Shown: one piece after another, positions 11,940 to 22,761 of the stretch
How the letters are laid out: each line of letters starts with the position of its first letter
How positions within the stretch are numbered: position 1 is the stretch's first letter
Source: Rhizophagus irregularis
Lineage: Eukaryota > Glomeromycota > Glomeromycetes > Glomerales > Glomeraceae
Direction of reading: 5' to 3'
Length of the DNA: 64,000 nt
NCBI RefSeq assembly: GCF_026210795.1
Contig: NC_089454.1
Coordinates: 682,001 to 746,000, forward strand
The notes under the pieces: generated by a model
Seen by the model: the letters and a program-made list of their open reading frames with translations, nothing else
Databases searched by the model: none
Told to the model about the DNA's origin: nothing
Translations under genes and position numbers: made by a program

Positions 11940-12691
11940 TTATTCAACATCAAGCTTTATTCGTTTATTTTCTTGTGATTTTTTTATTACAAATTTAAAC
12001 ATATTTGAATTTTCTATTTTTTCTATTTTTACTTTACTAGTTAATTCAATTCTATCATATCAATAAAAGTTAGTGGATATGCATAATAATAAATATATAA
12101 TTTATTAATTTAACAACTTACTTTGATGGTAATGTTATAACATATTCGAAATCGCCGACCGGTATCGATTTTTTTAAAATGCTTCCTGCAAAATCGAGTT
12201 CTTTATATTCTCCGGAAATTATTATATTTTCTTCGCCTTCCGTGAATAATTTGATTTCGTCCTTATTTGTAATAGAAGGAAGGCAAAGAACAATGATGAA
12301 ATGGGAACTATATAATGAATATTAAAAGTAAACTATCAGTAAATTTTTTAATTTATATATTAAAATTAAAATGAGAACGTTACCTATCATCATAAAGGTT
12401 ATAATATGGTTGCCAAGTAGAACCCTATAAGTTAATAAATACTTTAATAATAATAACTTAATAACTTATGCTTTGATATTTCTTAAAAAATTATCAAATT
12501 ACAGGTTTATTACGGTATTCGCTATGAAGAGATTCGTTACTCTTTCTCTTGATAGGTTGAAATTTAACAGTAATATTTTTCTCCTCTTCAATTTTAAATT
12601 TAGCTCCTCTTACACTGTAAAAGAAATTGTCTTTTTCTTGTACATTATTAAAATGTATAAACCCATAACTAAAAAGTTTAAAATTCTCCAT
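11940..12691 (-). CDS. Hsp20/alpha-crystallin-like small heat-shock protein, 175 aa
   Basis: Four minus-strand exons, 12691-12503, 12424-12384, 12307-12122 and 12051-11940, join with GT-AG introns into 175 codons plus TAA. The second exon encodes STWQPYYNLYDD, the W-x-P opening typical of the alpha-crystallin domain. The third gives LCLPSITNKDEIKLF, IIISGEYK and GDFEYVITLPSK, which match the beta-strand pattern of Hsp20 proteins including the late G-x-F-x-LP block. The fourth ends in a lysine-rich strand. Members of this family are ATP-independent holdase chaperones. The N-terminal 60 residues are not typical, and no C-terminal I-x-I anchor is obvious. It lies between gene A copy 1 and a minisatellite inside the CACTA element, so it appears to be cargo. 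No heat-shock element was identified. Confidence 0.78.
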
Positions 12692-12734
12692 TAGTTCATT
12701 AAAAATTTAAAATTTTAAACCATTATTAATAAGT

Positions 12735-12893
12735 TTATACATACTCATCTTTTTTTTTTTTACCACATGAACAAAATTTTGTGGAATCTCATCATTTTTT
12801 TTAATCAAATCTTCTAATGCTGAGGATTTAAGATCCTCAAGATTACTTCCGCCAAGAAACAGCGCGCAAGTGTCGGGGTGGCAAGATTCTTAA
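12735..12893 (-). pseudogene. Orphan exon-like fragment upstream of the Hsp20 gene
   Basis: The minus strand reads ESCHPDTCALFLGGS, then LEDLKSSALEDLIKKNDE and ends in a lysine run with TAA at 12735-12737. The composition is coding-like, and more GC-rich than its surroundings. A possible acceptor (CACTTAAG) precedes it at about 12894. It may be the last exon of a truncated gene cut by the minisatellite, or an upstream exon of the Hsp20 gene. Not recognised. Confidence 0.35.
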
Positions 12894-12910
12894 GTGTAAA
12901 TGAGAAAAGA

Positions 12911-13735
12911 AAGGCATCATAAAAAGCCTTTATCAGAAAAAGGCGACATAAAAACCTTTATCAGAAAAAGGCGACATAAAAACCTTTATCAGAAAAAGGC
13001 GACATAAAAAACCTTTATCAAAAAAGGTGGCATAAAAAACCTTTATCAAAAAAGGCAACATAAAAAACCTTTATCAAAAAAGGTGGCATAAAAAACCTTT
13101 ATCAAAAAAGGCAACATAAAAAACCTTTATCAAAAAAGGTGGCATAAAAAACCTTTATCAAAAAAAGGCAACATAAAAAGAAAACGCGACATAAAAACCT
13201 TTATCAGAAAAAGGCGACATAAAAAACCTTTATCAAAAAAGGCGACATCAAAAACCTTTATCAAAAAAGGCGACATAAAAAACCTTTATCAGAAAAAGGC
13301 GACATAAAAAACCTTTATCAAAAAAGGTGGCATAAAAAACCTTTATCAAAAAAGGCAACATAAAAAACCTTTATCAAAAAAGGTGGCATAAAAAACCTTT
13401 ATCAAAAAAAGGCAACATAAAAAGAAAACGCGACATAAAAACCTTTATCAAAAAAGGCGGCATAAAAAACCTTTATCAAAAAAGGCAACATAAAAAACCT
13501 TTATCAAAAAAGGTGGCATAAAAAACCTTTATCAAAAAAAGGCAACATAAAAAGAAAACGCGACATAAAAACCTTTATCAAAAAAGGCGGCATAAAAAAC
13601 CTTTATCAAAAAAGGCAACATAAAAAACCTTATCAACGAAGGTTAAAAACCTTTATTAAAAAGGCAACAGCGACATAAATGAAAAAGAGCAATATAAAAA
13701 ACCTTATCAAAGAAGGTTAAAACCCTTTATACAAA
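12911..13735. repeat. 28-bp minisatellite, about 28 copies
   Basis: Tandem unit of the form GGCGACATAAAAACCTTTAT plus CAGAAAAA, with GGTGGCAT and GGCAACAT variants. Variants recur in a higher-order order (a block ending AAAGAAAACGCGACAT appears three times), which indicates amplification of multi-unit segments. No open frame spans it. It separates the Hsp20 side from the decayed transposase copies. Confidence 0.92.
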
Positions 13736-14340
13736 AAAACTCACCACTCATTTTACTCTTTTTTCAAAAATAATAAAAATATTTACACGCTAGTTAAAAA
13801 GTTAAAACAATTGTGTATTTATTTGTGATGAAAACAGGGTGCATAAGATCATTAGCATGTGTACCCCAAAATAAAAAATTTTTTTTCAGATGATACTAGC
13901 GCAGCCCTGTCCGGGAATGGAAGCTGGCCATCAAATTAAGAAAGTAATGATATGCCTTATTTGCAATGTGAATAGGTCTAGTTTTTTACTGTTATTATCA
14001 TAAACTAAGAAAGTAATTATGCCTTATTTGTCATGTGAATAGGTCTAGGTTTTTATTGTCATTATCATATAAAAGATAAATAGAGTAATGTTATATATAA
14101 TTTATGCAAATATTAATGAATCGTGTGAATGTTACAATTGTTTAGCGATTCGTCACAAAAAAATTTGTCTCAAAATAATAAATACATTAGTGATCTATTT
14201 TACTTATTAGGATTAGTACAAATACGAGGTAATCTAAACGTTTACATGTCTCACAATCTTTTTTTTAATTATATAGATTTAAGATATCGTTACATAATGT
14301 GATGTGAAAAAAAAACTTCTAATTTACAGCTCTTATAATA
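13736..14340. other. Spacer and 5' flank of the decayed transposase copy
   Basis: Contains an approximate direct repeat (13935-13985 against 13995-14050, TGCCTTATTTG and GTGAATAGGTCTAG) and the word GAGGTAATCTAAACG at about 14226, which recurs near 21624. No gene was recognised. Confidence 0.45.
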
Positions 14341-15240
14341 ATGCAATATTTTTGCTCTTGCCGTACCTGTAAAATAAATCCTGGTGGTGGAAAGTGGTTG
14401 TCTACCAAAAAAACTTTTAAAAAACATCAAGAAAAAGAAAAAGCATGTATTGAAAAAATTAATGAATCAGAAACAGAAAGCAGTAGTGAATCAATTTCAA
14501 GTTATAATGTAGCTGAAAAAAGAAAGTTTGATGAATTAGATAAATCGGATATAAATTCGGTGAATAGTCTTTCAGATAATGAGAGGTAATTAATGAAATT
14601 ATAACAAAAAGTAAATTTTACTTTTTGCTAATTATATTATTCATCAAAGTAGTCTTGATAATGAAGACGATAATAATAATCCAAGTCAAGAAGATTATAA
14701 TGGTGACAATGACAATCCAAGTCAAGATTATAACAATTATAACGAAAATTATAATGGTGATAATGATAATTCAAGTCTTGATGAAGATAATGGTAATAAT
14801 AACAATCCAAATCAAGATTATGATTGTGATGATAATCCAAGTCTTGATAATGATGAAAATGATAAAGTAGAAGATATGGAAACTGAAAGTGATGTTTCTG
14901 AAGAGAATGATGAATTTACAGAAATGGACAATTAATTTAATGACATAGAAGACATAAACGATGGTATATATTTAATATTACATCGATAATTGTGATTACA
15001 ATTTTTAATTACTTTTTTTTATTTATTTTAGACGAATTGATCAAAGGCTTACGCCTTTTACATACAAAAGTACTTCATTCGATATCCGATATTGCATTTA
15101 ACAAAATACTCGATAATATTAATTCTAATTTAACAATTTATAAGTTGAAAAAAAATCAATAACATAATTCCTTTTAAACCGCAAAAATATGATACTTGCA
15201 AAAACAGTTGTATAGCGTTAAATATGAAAGAAAAGCATAT
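14341..15240 (+). pseudogene. 5' fragment of a tnp2 transposase gene, decayed
   Basis: Exon 1 (14341-14585) encodes CSCRTCK and KWLSTKKTFKKHQ, near-identical to the start of the full gene at 23668. The next, strongly Asp/Asn-rich exon ends in a premature TAA near 14932. A third exon from about 15032 encodes LIKGLRLLHTKVLHSISD. After a homopolymer A run (8 A here, 9 in the full copy) the frame is lost. Homology ends shortly after the YDTCKNSC segment, so all catalytic parts are missing. A residual N-terminal peptide could still be made. Confidence 0.8.
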
Positions 15241-15565
15241 TTTTGGAATGATGAACTTTCGGTAAGTTTCATCAATGGACGAAAGTTTTTTAAAATTTTT
15301 GTTTTACTGTTGTCTTACCATTATTTCTCCTATTGTCAGGGACCTCTCGCTACACTAAATTGAGATTGTCAAAGTGAAAACCTTCCCTTATTTGTTAAAA
15401 TTGCCCTTATTTAAAATCAGCATAGTCAATTTTTTTACTTTATCTACGAATAATTAAAATTATCATTATACCTCCTAAAATATTAGCTAATATATCGTAC
15501 TGTCATTGCTAAAAGTAAAAATTACTTTTACTAATTTACTAATTGTTGTTATAATATGACTTTAG

Positions 15566-16039
15566 TGACAGTAATAATCAAAGCTTTGATGTTCCATTTC
15601 CTTCAGTGTTAGAAGATACATCTAAAAGGTAATTGATCGATTATTTATAATAAAAAATATAACTTACATTTTCCTAATAATTACAATTATTTTAGCGATG
15701 ATCAAATTCTTGATGATTATGATTATGGACCTTTTAAGATCATTGATAATTATGATAATGATAATTCAGAGACAGAAAGTGGTACTTCTGAAGAGTATGA
15801 TGGTTTTGAGGAATTTGAAATAACAGCAGAAAAAGAGAATAAAATATGGGACGGTATGTTTAATATTATAAATTTAAAATTTTAAACTAGATCATTAATT
15901 AACATTTAATTTTTTAGATAAATTAATTCAAGGACTACGTCTTTTACATGTAAAAGTACTCCATTCTATATCTGATGAAGCGTTTAACAAAATATCGAAC
16001 CAACTGGAACAATGTTCCAAACCATTAACAACAAATTGA
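15566..16039 (+). pseudogene. Second partial copy of the tnp2 5' region
   Basis: Carries the end of an exon-1-like segment (FDVPFPSVLEDTSK), an acidic exon (about 15698-15855) and the third exon from about 15918 (LIQGLRLLHVKVLHSISDEA). It then ends with its own stop at 16037-16039 after QLEQCSKPLTTN. The first exon with the Cys-rich motif is absent. It lies in tandem behind the fragment at 14341 and therefore reflects a partial duplication inside the element. Confidence 0.7.
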
Positions 16040-16310
16040 TGTAAATAATAAATGTATTAAAAAAAAAACGTTTTTAAATAAATACATAAAAACGTATACA
16101 TAAATAACATATCGGAGTTTTTTTCATGTAAAAATAGGCTAAGCCACAAATTGATTTATTTATTTATTTATTTATGATAGTAAACGATAGCAATTATAGC
16201 AAGTTTATTTAGCAAATGTTAGAATGCGCAAACAATAAAAGATTGCATATTATTTAGCCTTTTATTCATGTAAAATTACTAAATTACTTATAATGTTAAT
16301 TTATAAATAC
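16040..16310. other. Short spacer at the convergent ends of two genes
   Basis: AT-rich, with ATTTATTT repeats at 16155-16175. It holds the 3' ends of the plus-strand fragment and of gene A copy 2. No terminator motif was recognised. Confidence 0.4.
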
Positions 16311-18578
16311 CTACTCATTACCAACCATCTCGTCAAAATTAACCCCTGAAATATCAAAATATTCCTTAATAATTTCAATTTTAATCCTCTTGTTTTCCCT
16401 ATTTCTTTCTTGAGTTTTTAATTCTTCGTCATAACTAATCAGCTTGCCTGTACGGACCAAATTGATCCATATTTCAAAGTTAATTGCCGTCTTTACTCCA
16501 CTCTTAAAAAAACATGCGCTTAATTCTTCGAAAGAATCTAAAAGTCGCCAATCAAAATTGGCTACTTCTAGTAACCTGTATATACGTGGTGCTCTCTGAA
16601 GCATCAATTCCAAATTCGGTAAAGAAATTAAGGGGTAAAATTGAGCAATTAATATTTTTGCTTGAGATTTTGTCGTCTCTGATTGTTTTCTGTTTAAGTT
16701 TATCTCACAAAAAGCCTGTAATTGTATGTATGACTTAAAAAACCCGACATGGAACCTTAGTTCCTTGCGTCTGGCCATTTCTTTATTTCCTTGCTCATTT
16801 GCTTCTCCCATTACGGATAAAAATATATCCTCCGATAAATCTTTTGCAATCTTCTTGAATTCATCGGATAATTCAGTAAGTGATGAAGTCTTTTCTTGCA
16901 CACGAATTGGTAAAATTTTAAAAGAACTGCAACTTTTTTGATTGTCATCAGAAATCAAATTAATACGTTGAGTACCACGAAATAATTGAAAATCTTGTGT
17001 TGAATTAATCTTTTCCAAATGACTAATGAGGGCTTCTCTATACTCTTCTTTTTTACTGAAGATTGACCTATCACGTATAGGTGGATTATTTGGCAATTTA
17101 CCAATATAACCTAGCAGCTTATGCAAATCTTCCGCCAATCTTATACTTGCCATATCCAATTCTTTGAATTTCTTTAATTCGATAATATTTGCCTCGAAGC
17201 TGAGATCCGAGGCTTGATTATAATCATAATGAGGAAAACTGGCATTAATTGTTATATCATCGGAGTTAACGTGATTTGGCTTTATCACTAATGTTCCTGT
17301 GGAATCCATAAGTCGTATATTATTATTAACCAAGTTCATTGTTACACTTTTAACTCCGGTATTTTTCAATTTGCTCAATGAATATAATAACGAATCTATT
17401 GTGGGACCTCCGATCTTATTAATGGCCAATAATATTTTTTCGTCTAAAGAAAAATATATATATTATTTCAAATTCAAGTTTCAGAGTTTACTTTCTGTGA
17501 ATTATACAATACCCGGTTTAGCCCTTTTACGCATCGAGGTATCTAATATAATTTAAAATAACAAAAAGTAAGTATCTCTTTTGTTAATCAACAAGGTAAG
17601 AAAAAAATGCGAAAATTTACCAATTTTCGTTCTTTTTTTATCATTTTTTTGGGTTGAACCTTATACATTACAATAAATAGAAAATAATAAACATAAATTT
17701 AAATATTACTGTTTGCTCTAAATTACTAAGATTATAAGATATAAATTGAAACTTACAAAAATCTTCGTTAGCATCATCAGTATTGGTATCCAATACTTTT
17801 ACTTGATCATCTATAAAATATAAATAAGAAAAAAGAATTTACTTTTTGTAAATAACAAAAGAAAAAGACGAAACAACCTACAAAATCATATTAATTTTAA
17901 AACTAACCTTGACCATGATCCTGTTCTTCATTCCTATCATCATTGTCAAAAAATTCATTATTTATATTTGGTTTTTTAGTGCCATTATTACTAAAAGTTT
18001 CAGAAACCCCAACCCCGACACTGGGAGAACCAGAAGAGCCATCGTCACTTGTAACACTTGGAGAAATTATTAGGACCAATGGTTCTTGTTTATCTTTAAA
18101 TATATCCAATTATGAAATATTGATTCAAAATTGAAGTAGATATTAATTGATTGAAAATTTCTAAGTTTACACGGGGTGTTTGCACACGGGTCATATAAAT
18201 ATAATTTTTAATAGACTAATTTTTTGTTTTTTAATTTGAAATTGAATGCTACCGACATTATACTCTTTTACTTTTTATTCTTATTATATTACAGATAAAT
18301 ATATGTATTTTCACCTGCTCTGCAAGTTTACTTAAGGCATTAAAGGAGGTTTTGAATGCCGTTTTTAATCTACTAATATGACCCGTGTTTAAACACCCCG
18401 TGTACAAATAGAAATTGCCTAATTGATTTATTAGAATTAGATACAAAATAAATAATTAACTTTGCAAACCTGTTGCAGGCTGTTCTGTTTCGGGTTGTTC
18501 TTCAGAATCAAAATTATAAGGTAAAATACTTTTTTGCAGCTGGATAATTGGTATTTTTACTGATCTTAAAGAGTCCAT
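16311..18578 (-). CDS. Unrecognised gene A, copy 2 (intact, 493 aa)
   Basis: Minus-strand exons 18578-18470, 18093-17908, 17810-17757 and 17443-16311 join to 494 codons including the stop, with phases agreeing at every junction. The N-terminus (MDSLRSVKIPIIQL) parallels copy 1; residues about 40-115 are low-complexity Ser/Gly/Asn/Asp linker. The remaining 370 residues contain FSKKEEYREALISHLEKI, RRKELRFHV, LELMLQRAPRIYRLL and FEELSACFFKS, all shared with copy 1. No catalytic signature, signal peptide or membrane segment is apparent. Intron 1 hosts a MITE (18170-18402). The intact frame despite divergence from copy 1 suggests selection. Both copies lie inside the CACTA element and face each other. 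Function unknown. Confidence 0.82.
18170..18402. mobile_element. Mariner-type MITE in intron 1 of gene A copy 2
   Basis: Inverted ends CACGGGGTGTTTGCACACGG and CACGGGGTGTTTAAACACGG (complement) enclose 233 bp. TA dinucleotides flank both sides (18168-18169 and 18403-18404), as in Tc1/mariner insertions. It has no transposase, and is nested in the CACTA element, so it is younger than that copy of the gene. Confidence 0.85.
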
Positions 18579-19622
18579 GTTTTAAAATTGCGATAAAGGT
18601 GGTAGAAAGAATTCAGTATTTTTTTAAAAAAAGAAGAGAATTAGAGAAAGAAGAAAAACCAAAAAATGAATTTTTAATTTTTTTTTGATAAATTTATTAA
18701 TCGTAATATGTAATTCTATTTCATGGCTTTTTTGCTGCGACATATTAATCGTAATATGTAATTCGATATTGAATTACATCTTTACATCTTTTAATGGAAG
18801 CGGTGTATTTATACTTTAATGGCAAAGTGGGATTTGATGAACCAAAAATGGGTAAGATTTAATTGTGTTATAATAATGATGTTCCACCACCTTAGCGTGA
18901 CACATTAAACTCTGTGCAACATCCACATTTCTCCCATTCGGTATTTTTTTCGCAAATAAAAAATTTTCTCACTAAAAAAAAATGACAATTTTGATGGTAG
19001 CAGAATGTAACAGTTAGGATTGACAAAAAATTTTTTTTTCTCTTGTAAAAATAATTATTAGATATATAATAAATAAATAAAAAAAATAATAGGTGGGTTA
19101 TTAAACTTGCGCAATGTGCAATGCGATCATAAATTGGAATCATTACGTTAGACGTTTTCGTCTTACGAACCGAGAGACCTAAAAAAATCTTCAGGTAAAG
19201 AAAATTTATCATTCAGTTACACGTCGATTTTTTTATTAAGATTTATTTGAAATATATATATATATTTGCTGATTGACTTTAATATCACAACAGTGTTCGT
19301 ACAGTATAACATATAATGTATAACGTCAGGTTAGGTCTGCATCATTTTCGTTTACATTCATTTATATCTTTCTTTTTTTCATTCTGTCTTTTGGCTCTTT
19401 AGTCATTTTATTCGCAATACCTGTAATTTTATTGCACTTTGTATTGTCACTACTCTTGCGCTAGATTTTATCCTTCATTCTTAAAACTAGTTTACCAAGC
19501 ACGTCAATATTTACAACTTACAACAACGATAATAAACAATTTGTAACATATTATATTATTAATATTTATTAACATATAGATGAAAAAATATATTAGGAAT
19601 ATAAATAACATTATACAAAAAT
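18579..19622. other. Intergenic region inside the CACTA element
   Basis: Contains ATTAATCGTAATATGTAATTC recurring at 18698 and 18747, and GATATATATATATTTG at about 19250. A 106-codon frame on the minus strand (19212-18892) has no coding-like features. The promoter of gene A copy 2 should lie next to 18579. Confidence 0.4.
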
Positions 19623-20237
19623 TTATTTTCCCCTTTTCCCTCGTCCCTGTCCCCTTCTTTGTCTTCTTTCTTGGCCTTCTTCATCCCTTTCCTCCCCTTC
19701 TAAACGAGTAATCCTAATAAAATAAAAGTGAAAAATTATATTAATTTAAGGAACCTTATTAGCAAAAAAGTTGATTACTTACTTCCTCTCTGCCTTCTTT
19801 AATTCATTATGTACACGCAGCAATTCTCTCTGGTCATCTCTGTAAGCCCGATCCATACCATTCACTTGCTCTTGAAGTTCCTGCACCTTTTTTTCCAATT
19901 CCTTTATGTAATCTAATGGGGGAAAAAAAATTGGTTAACTTGATCTATGCGCAGCTCGACCAAGCGGGTTTCTCCATCTTAGGTTGACACCGATACCGCT
20001 TAGACGTCCACAGATTCGTTTTAGAACAGACGTCCACAAGTCACCTTTAGAACAATCCAAAGACGTCCACAGGATCATTTCAGGACAAACGTCCACAAGC
20101 CCTCTTTAGAACAATCTAAGCCCCCAGGATATCATAGAGAGGAACCCACCTGCAACTACCTGACGAGCACTTCCTCTCTTGCTCTTAATGCGAGCAATTC
20201 GTTTTTCCTTCGAACGTTGAGAGCGGTGTCTGACCAT
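19623..20237 (-). CDS. Small basic coiled-coil protein, bZIP-like, 102 aa
   Basis: Exons 20237-20150, 19912-19783 and 19713-19623 join in frame to 102 codons plus TAA. The first 26 residues are strongly basic (RHRSQRSKEKRIARIKSKRG). Next come YIKELEKKVQELQEQV and LLRVHNELKKAERK, a heptad-type helix, and then a Glu/Arg/Gly tail ending GRGKRGK. A basic region directly before YI-ELE-KV-L resembles the bZIP layout, but the invariant Asn and Arg spacing of true bZIPs is not clear. I infer a dimeric nucleic-acid-binding protein. The exon 1 donor is set by frame (GTGGGT rather than the earlier GTAGTT). Gene 20912-21425 shares the architecture, and both lie upstream of the divergent transposase. Confidence 0.65.
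20000..20125. repeat. ACGTCCACA tandem repeat in an intron
   Basis: Four imperfect copies of a roughly 35-bp unit containing (A/G)ACGTCCACA and TTTAGAACA lie in intron 1 of the coiled-coil gene. The tract is GC-richer than its surroundings. Confidence 0.7.
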
Positions 20238-20911
20238 CGTGAATCTATTATATAAATTAAAAGTTATTCCTATCATTAAAACTATCTCGGCAGGCTAAAA
20301 CCATCCAAGCAGCCAACCGGTTAAGCGCAGACTTACCTAAAGAGAGTACCACAGTTTTAGACGTTACGAAAACTTAAAATAATTTTTACGTAATTGGATT
20401 GTATATATAGGAAAAAATGCGTGAGAAAATACATGTTTCAAAAAGAAGGATTTTAGCAAATACACGAGAACGATAAGATTTTTTGTGAAATGGGAAAAAT
20501 GGGGACAAAGAAAAGTACAAAATTAATTACAAACAACGTGCTAGAAACTTTAATCGGAATAGTACAGTATGCCGATCTGGTTGTTAACTGAAAGTAAAAT
20601 TTACTTTTTGTCAGTATTCGTATTTTATTTTATAAATTATACAAATATTAAATATGAGCTATTAGTAATTACGTAAAAGTAGCAGATCTTCAATGTAACA
20701 GGATTGTTTGACAAACTCCTTTTCTCGTGAAAAAATGATTTTTTTTCTCACAAAACTTGTTTCGTATGGGAAGATATATCATTTTTATTTCATATGGGAA
20801 CATATCATTTTTTTCTCCCATGAAAAAAAAAATTTTTCACGTAGTTCTTTGGGGAACAGAATAGTTGGGAGAACTGAATTATAATAACATATAATTTATT
20901 AACAAAATTAT
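20238..20911. other. Spacer between the two coiled-coil genes
   Basis: Contains the palindrome AAAGTAAAATTTACTTTTTG near 20591-20610, also found in introns elsewhere in this element, and a near-direct duplication TATGGGA(A)GATATATCATTTTT / TATGGGAACATATCATTTTT at 20765-20815. The promoter of the gene starting at 20237 should begin here. Confidence 0.5.
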
Positions 20912-21425
20912 TCATTTTCTATACATTTGCAATTTAATAGTTTCATTTTCTAATTTATTTTCTATTTCTATTATTTGGTTTAACTTTTGTTGATATAATT
21001 CAACGGCAAATGTTTTTTGCCGTTTTAATTGTGTAATTTCTAAATAAATGTTAGTAATTGATATATATTATTTATACAATAATAATTTATAATTACCTTT
21101 ATCTTTATTTTCAATTGTTTCGTTTAAAGAGTTGACCTAAACCAATTTTTTAATTAGAAACCAGATAACAACCGAATACAATTATATACTCCATCTTTTA
21201 TTAAACCCTCCAAAAAAAAATAAAAAAATAAAAAAATAAAAAATAGAAGAAAAAAAATAAAAAAAGCTATCTAAAAGATCTGAAAAACTACGGGCGAACC
21301 TAGTAACCACTCTAGGCGGTTCTCAAGTGTTCACTCACCTTATCTCTTTTTCTTTTATTATTCGAAAAGGATTTATTTTTTCGTTCTTGTAATTTATTTT
21401 GACTTCTTTTGTGAACCATCTTCAT
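20912..21425 (-). CDS. Second small basic coiled-coil protein, about 84 aa
   Basis: Exons 21425-21339, 21136-21097 and 21039-20912 join in frame to TGA. The first ATG (21425) or the second (21419) could start; the latter gives 82 residues. The N-terminus is basic (VHKRSQNKLQERKNKSF, NNKRKRDK). The remainder is a leucine/isoleucine heptad helix (ITQLKRQKTF, LYQQKLNQIIEIENKLENE). Exon count, basic-then-coil layout and orientation match the 102-aa gene next door, so the two look like diverged paralogues. A role in binding element ends or in dimerising with the neighbour is inferred only from context. Confidence 0.62.
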
Positions 21426-21813
21426 TTGTAAGTTATCATAATTGAAGGGAAAGGTATTTATAAGATTTAAGCGATTTTTTAGAACAAAAAAGATTAAATG
21501 TGTAAAATTTCTTATCAAAGTAATTTATAGTGTGTAGATTATTTATTAATGATTAGAACAATTAAACATTGCGTAATGAGGCGTGGACAAATTACGCGTT
21601 ACACAATTCAAATTATTTATGCGGAGGTAATCTAAACGTCTTCAAATTTTTAATTTAATTCGAATGAAATGCCGAATACTGATATAGTGTATGAGAAGAT
21701 GAATTAACCAATAGTTTATCATAACAAGATTTATTGAACTAATTAAGTCAAAACTATGTATGATTCGTTTTATACAAGAACGAAGAAATTGTCATCTCCG
21801 AGATCAAGTTTAT
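21426..21813. other. Spacer with the shared word GAGGTAATCTAAACG
   Basis: GAGGTAATCTAAACG at about 21624 also occurs at 14226, upstream of the decayed transposase copy. ATTACGCGTTACAC and related words lie nearby. A regulatory or structural role inside the element is possible; nothing else was recognised. Confidence 0.4.
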
Positions 21814-22761
21814 TTATTTACTTGATTTTGCTTTTCTTCCTCTTTTTTTGGGGACATTATTTTGATTTTCTTTGTCATTTACACGTTGTTTCCGGACCCT
21901 TTTTGGAGGATCACTTTGAACTTTTTCATTAGTACGTGGTTCTGGAGGCCGGACCTGAACTTGTTCATCAGTACGTGGTTCTGGAGGCCGGATCTGAACT
22001 TGTTCATCAGAAGGCTCAACTGGAGGCCGGATCTGAACTTGTTCATCAGAAGGCTCAACTGGAGAAGGAGGATCTTGTTGTGCTTGAGGAGATGGTGGAG
22101 GACGGTCCTGTAATGCTGGAGAATTTTGTGGTGGAACTCTTAAATTATTTTCTAATTCATTTTTTTTTTTTCAGATAATAGCCTATTATAAATAAAATGA
22201 AATAATTAATTTCTACTATAAACCAACTAGGTATAAATAAAGTTATTATTAACTTACGTTTATTTTGTATAGTACTAACAAGCATCTCCTTTACAGCCCA
22301 ATCGGCTGCGGTTATAGGGAAGTCAGGAGCCTTTTTTTTAAACTATAATATAATAATTTTTAGTATACTTCAAAAAAAAAAGAAATGACGAAAATTAAAA
22401 TTTAATATTTACAGAACGAACTATTTGTGCAGTTATTGTATGCTTTTGACTCCTATAATCGGCGGTAAAATCTACATTCTTTTCGTAGAGACATTCTCGC
22501 ATTATCTCCTATTACAAAAATTTACTATTAAAAAACAATTTTTATCTTTTATTAAAAATTAATAAATAGTTACCAAATAAGCAAGCCAGCGTTGCTTTTC
22601 ATTTTTTAATCCTAACGCATCTTGTAAATTATATTTAGACGTAGGCTTATATATGGGCCTGAGCTATAATATAGTAATAAAGTAAGAATTTTTGATTATA
22701 GATTATTAAAAATATTTTTATATTTTTACTCTTATACCTCAGTTTCGGGTGTTTGTTCCAT
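21814..22761 (-). CDS. 210-aa protein with Pro-rich repeats and AT-hook-like tail
   Basis: Five exons (22761-22738, 22663-22574, 22508-22413, 22342-22258, 22151-21814) join without frame conflict to 210 codons plus TAA. Residues 9-100 form a globular-looking part (YNLQDALGLKNEKQRWLAYL, DFPITAADWAVKEMLVSTIQ). After a Pro/Gln-rich stretch there are four 13-residue repeats, two of VEPSDEQVQIRPP and two of EPRTDEQVQVRPP (the last diverged), from 39-bp tandem DNA. The C-terminus is basic and ends KKRGRKAKSSK, whose RGRK core resembles an AT-hook that binds the minor groove of AT-rich DNA. Family not recognised. It lies between the coiled-coil genes and the transposase, which is divergently oriented, so it may be a DNA-binding accessory of the element. 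Confidence 0.72.
21927..22064. repeat. 39-bp coding tandem repeat
   Basis: About 3.5 units of 39 bp encode the EPxxDEQVQxRPP repeat of the 210-aa protein. Plus-strand frames over it are artefacts of the repeat. Confidence 0.8.

Noticed and set aside
11884-12066. 60-codon plus-strand frame
   Set aside because: It is the opposite strand of the last Hsp20 exon; the minus-strand gene model explains the sequence.
12473-12694. 73-codon plus-strand frame
   Set aside because: Antisense of exon 1 of the Hsp20-like gene.
14625-14870. 81-codon frame rich in Ile/Met
   Set aside because: A shifted reading of the Asp/Asn-rich exon of the decayed transposase copy.
18892-19212. 106-codon minus-strand frame
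   Set aside because: Low-complexity, no homology to neighbours, no splice or motif evidence; length is possible by chance.
21862-22178. Plus-strand repeat proteins rich in WRPDLNLFI or LEAGSELVHQ
   Set aside because: Both are antisense readings of the 39-bp repeat that encodes EPxxDEQVQxRPP in the spliced minus-strand gene.
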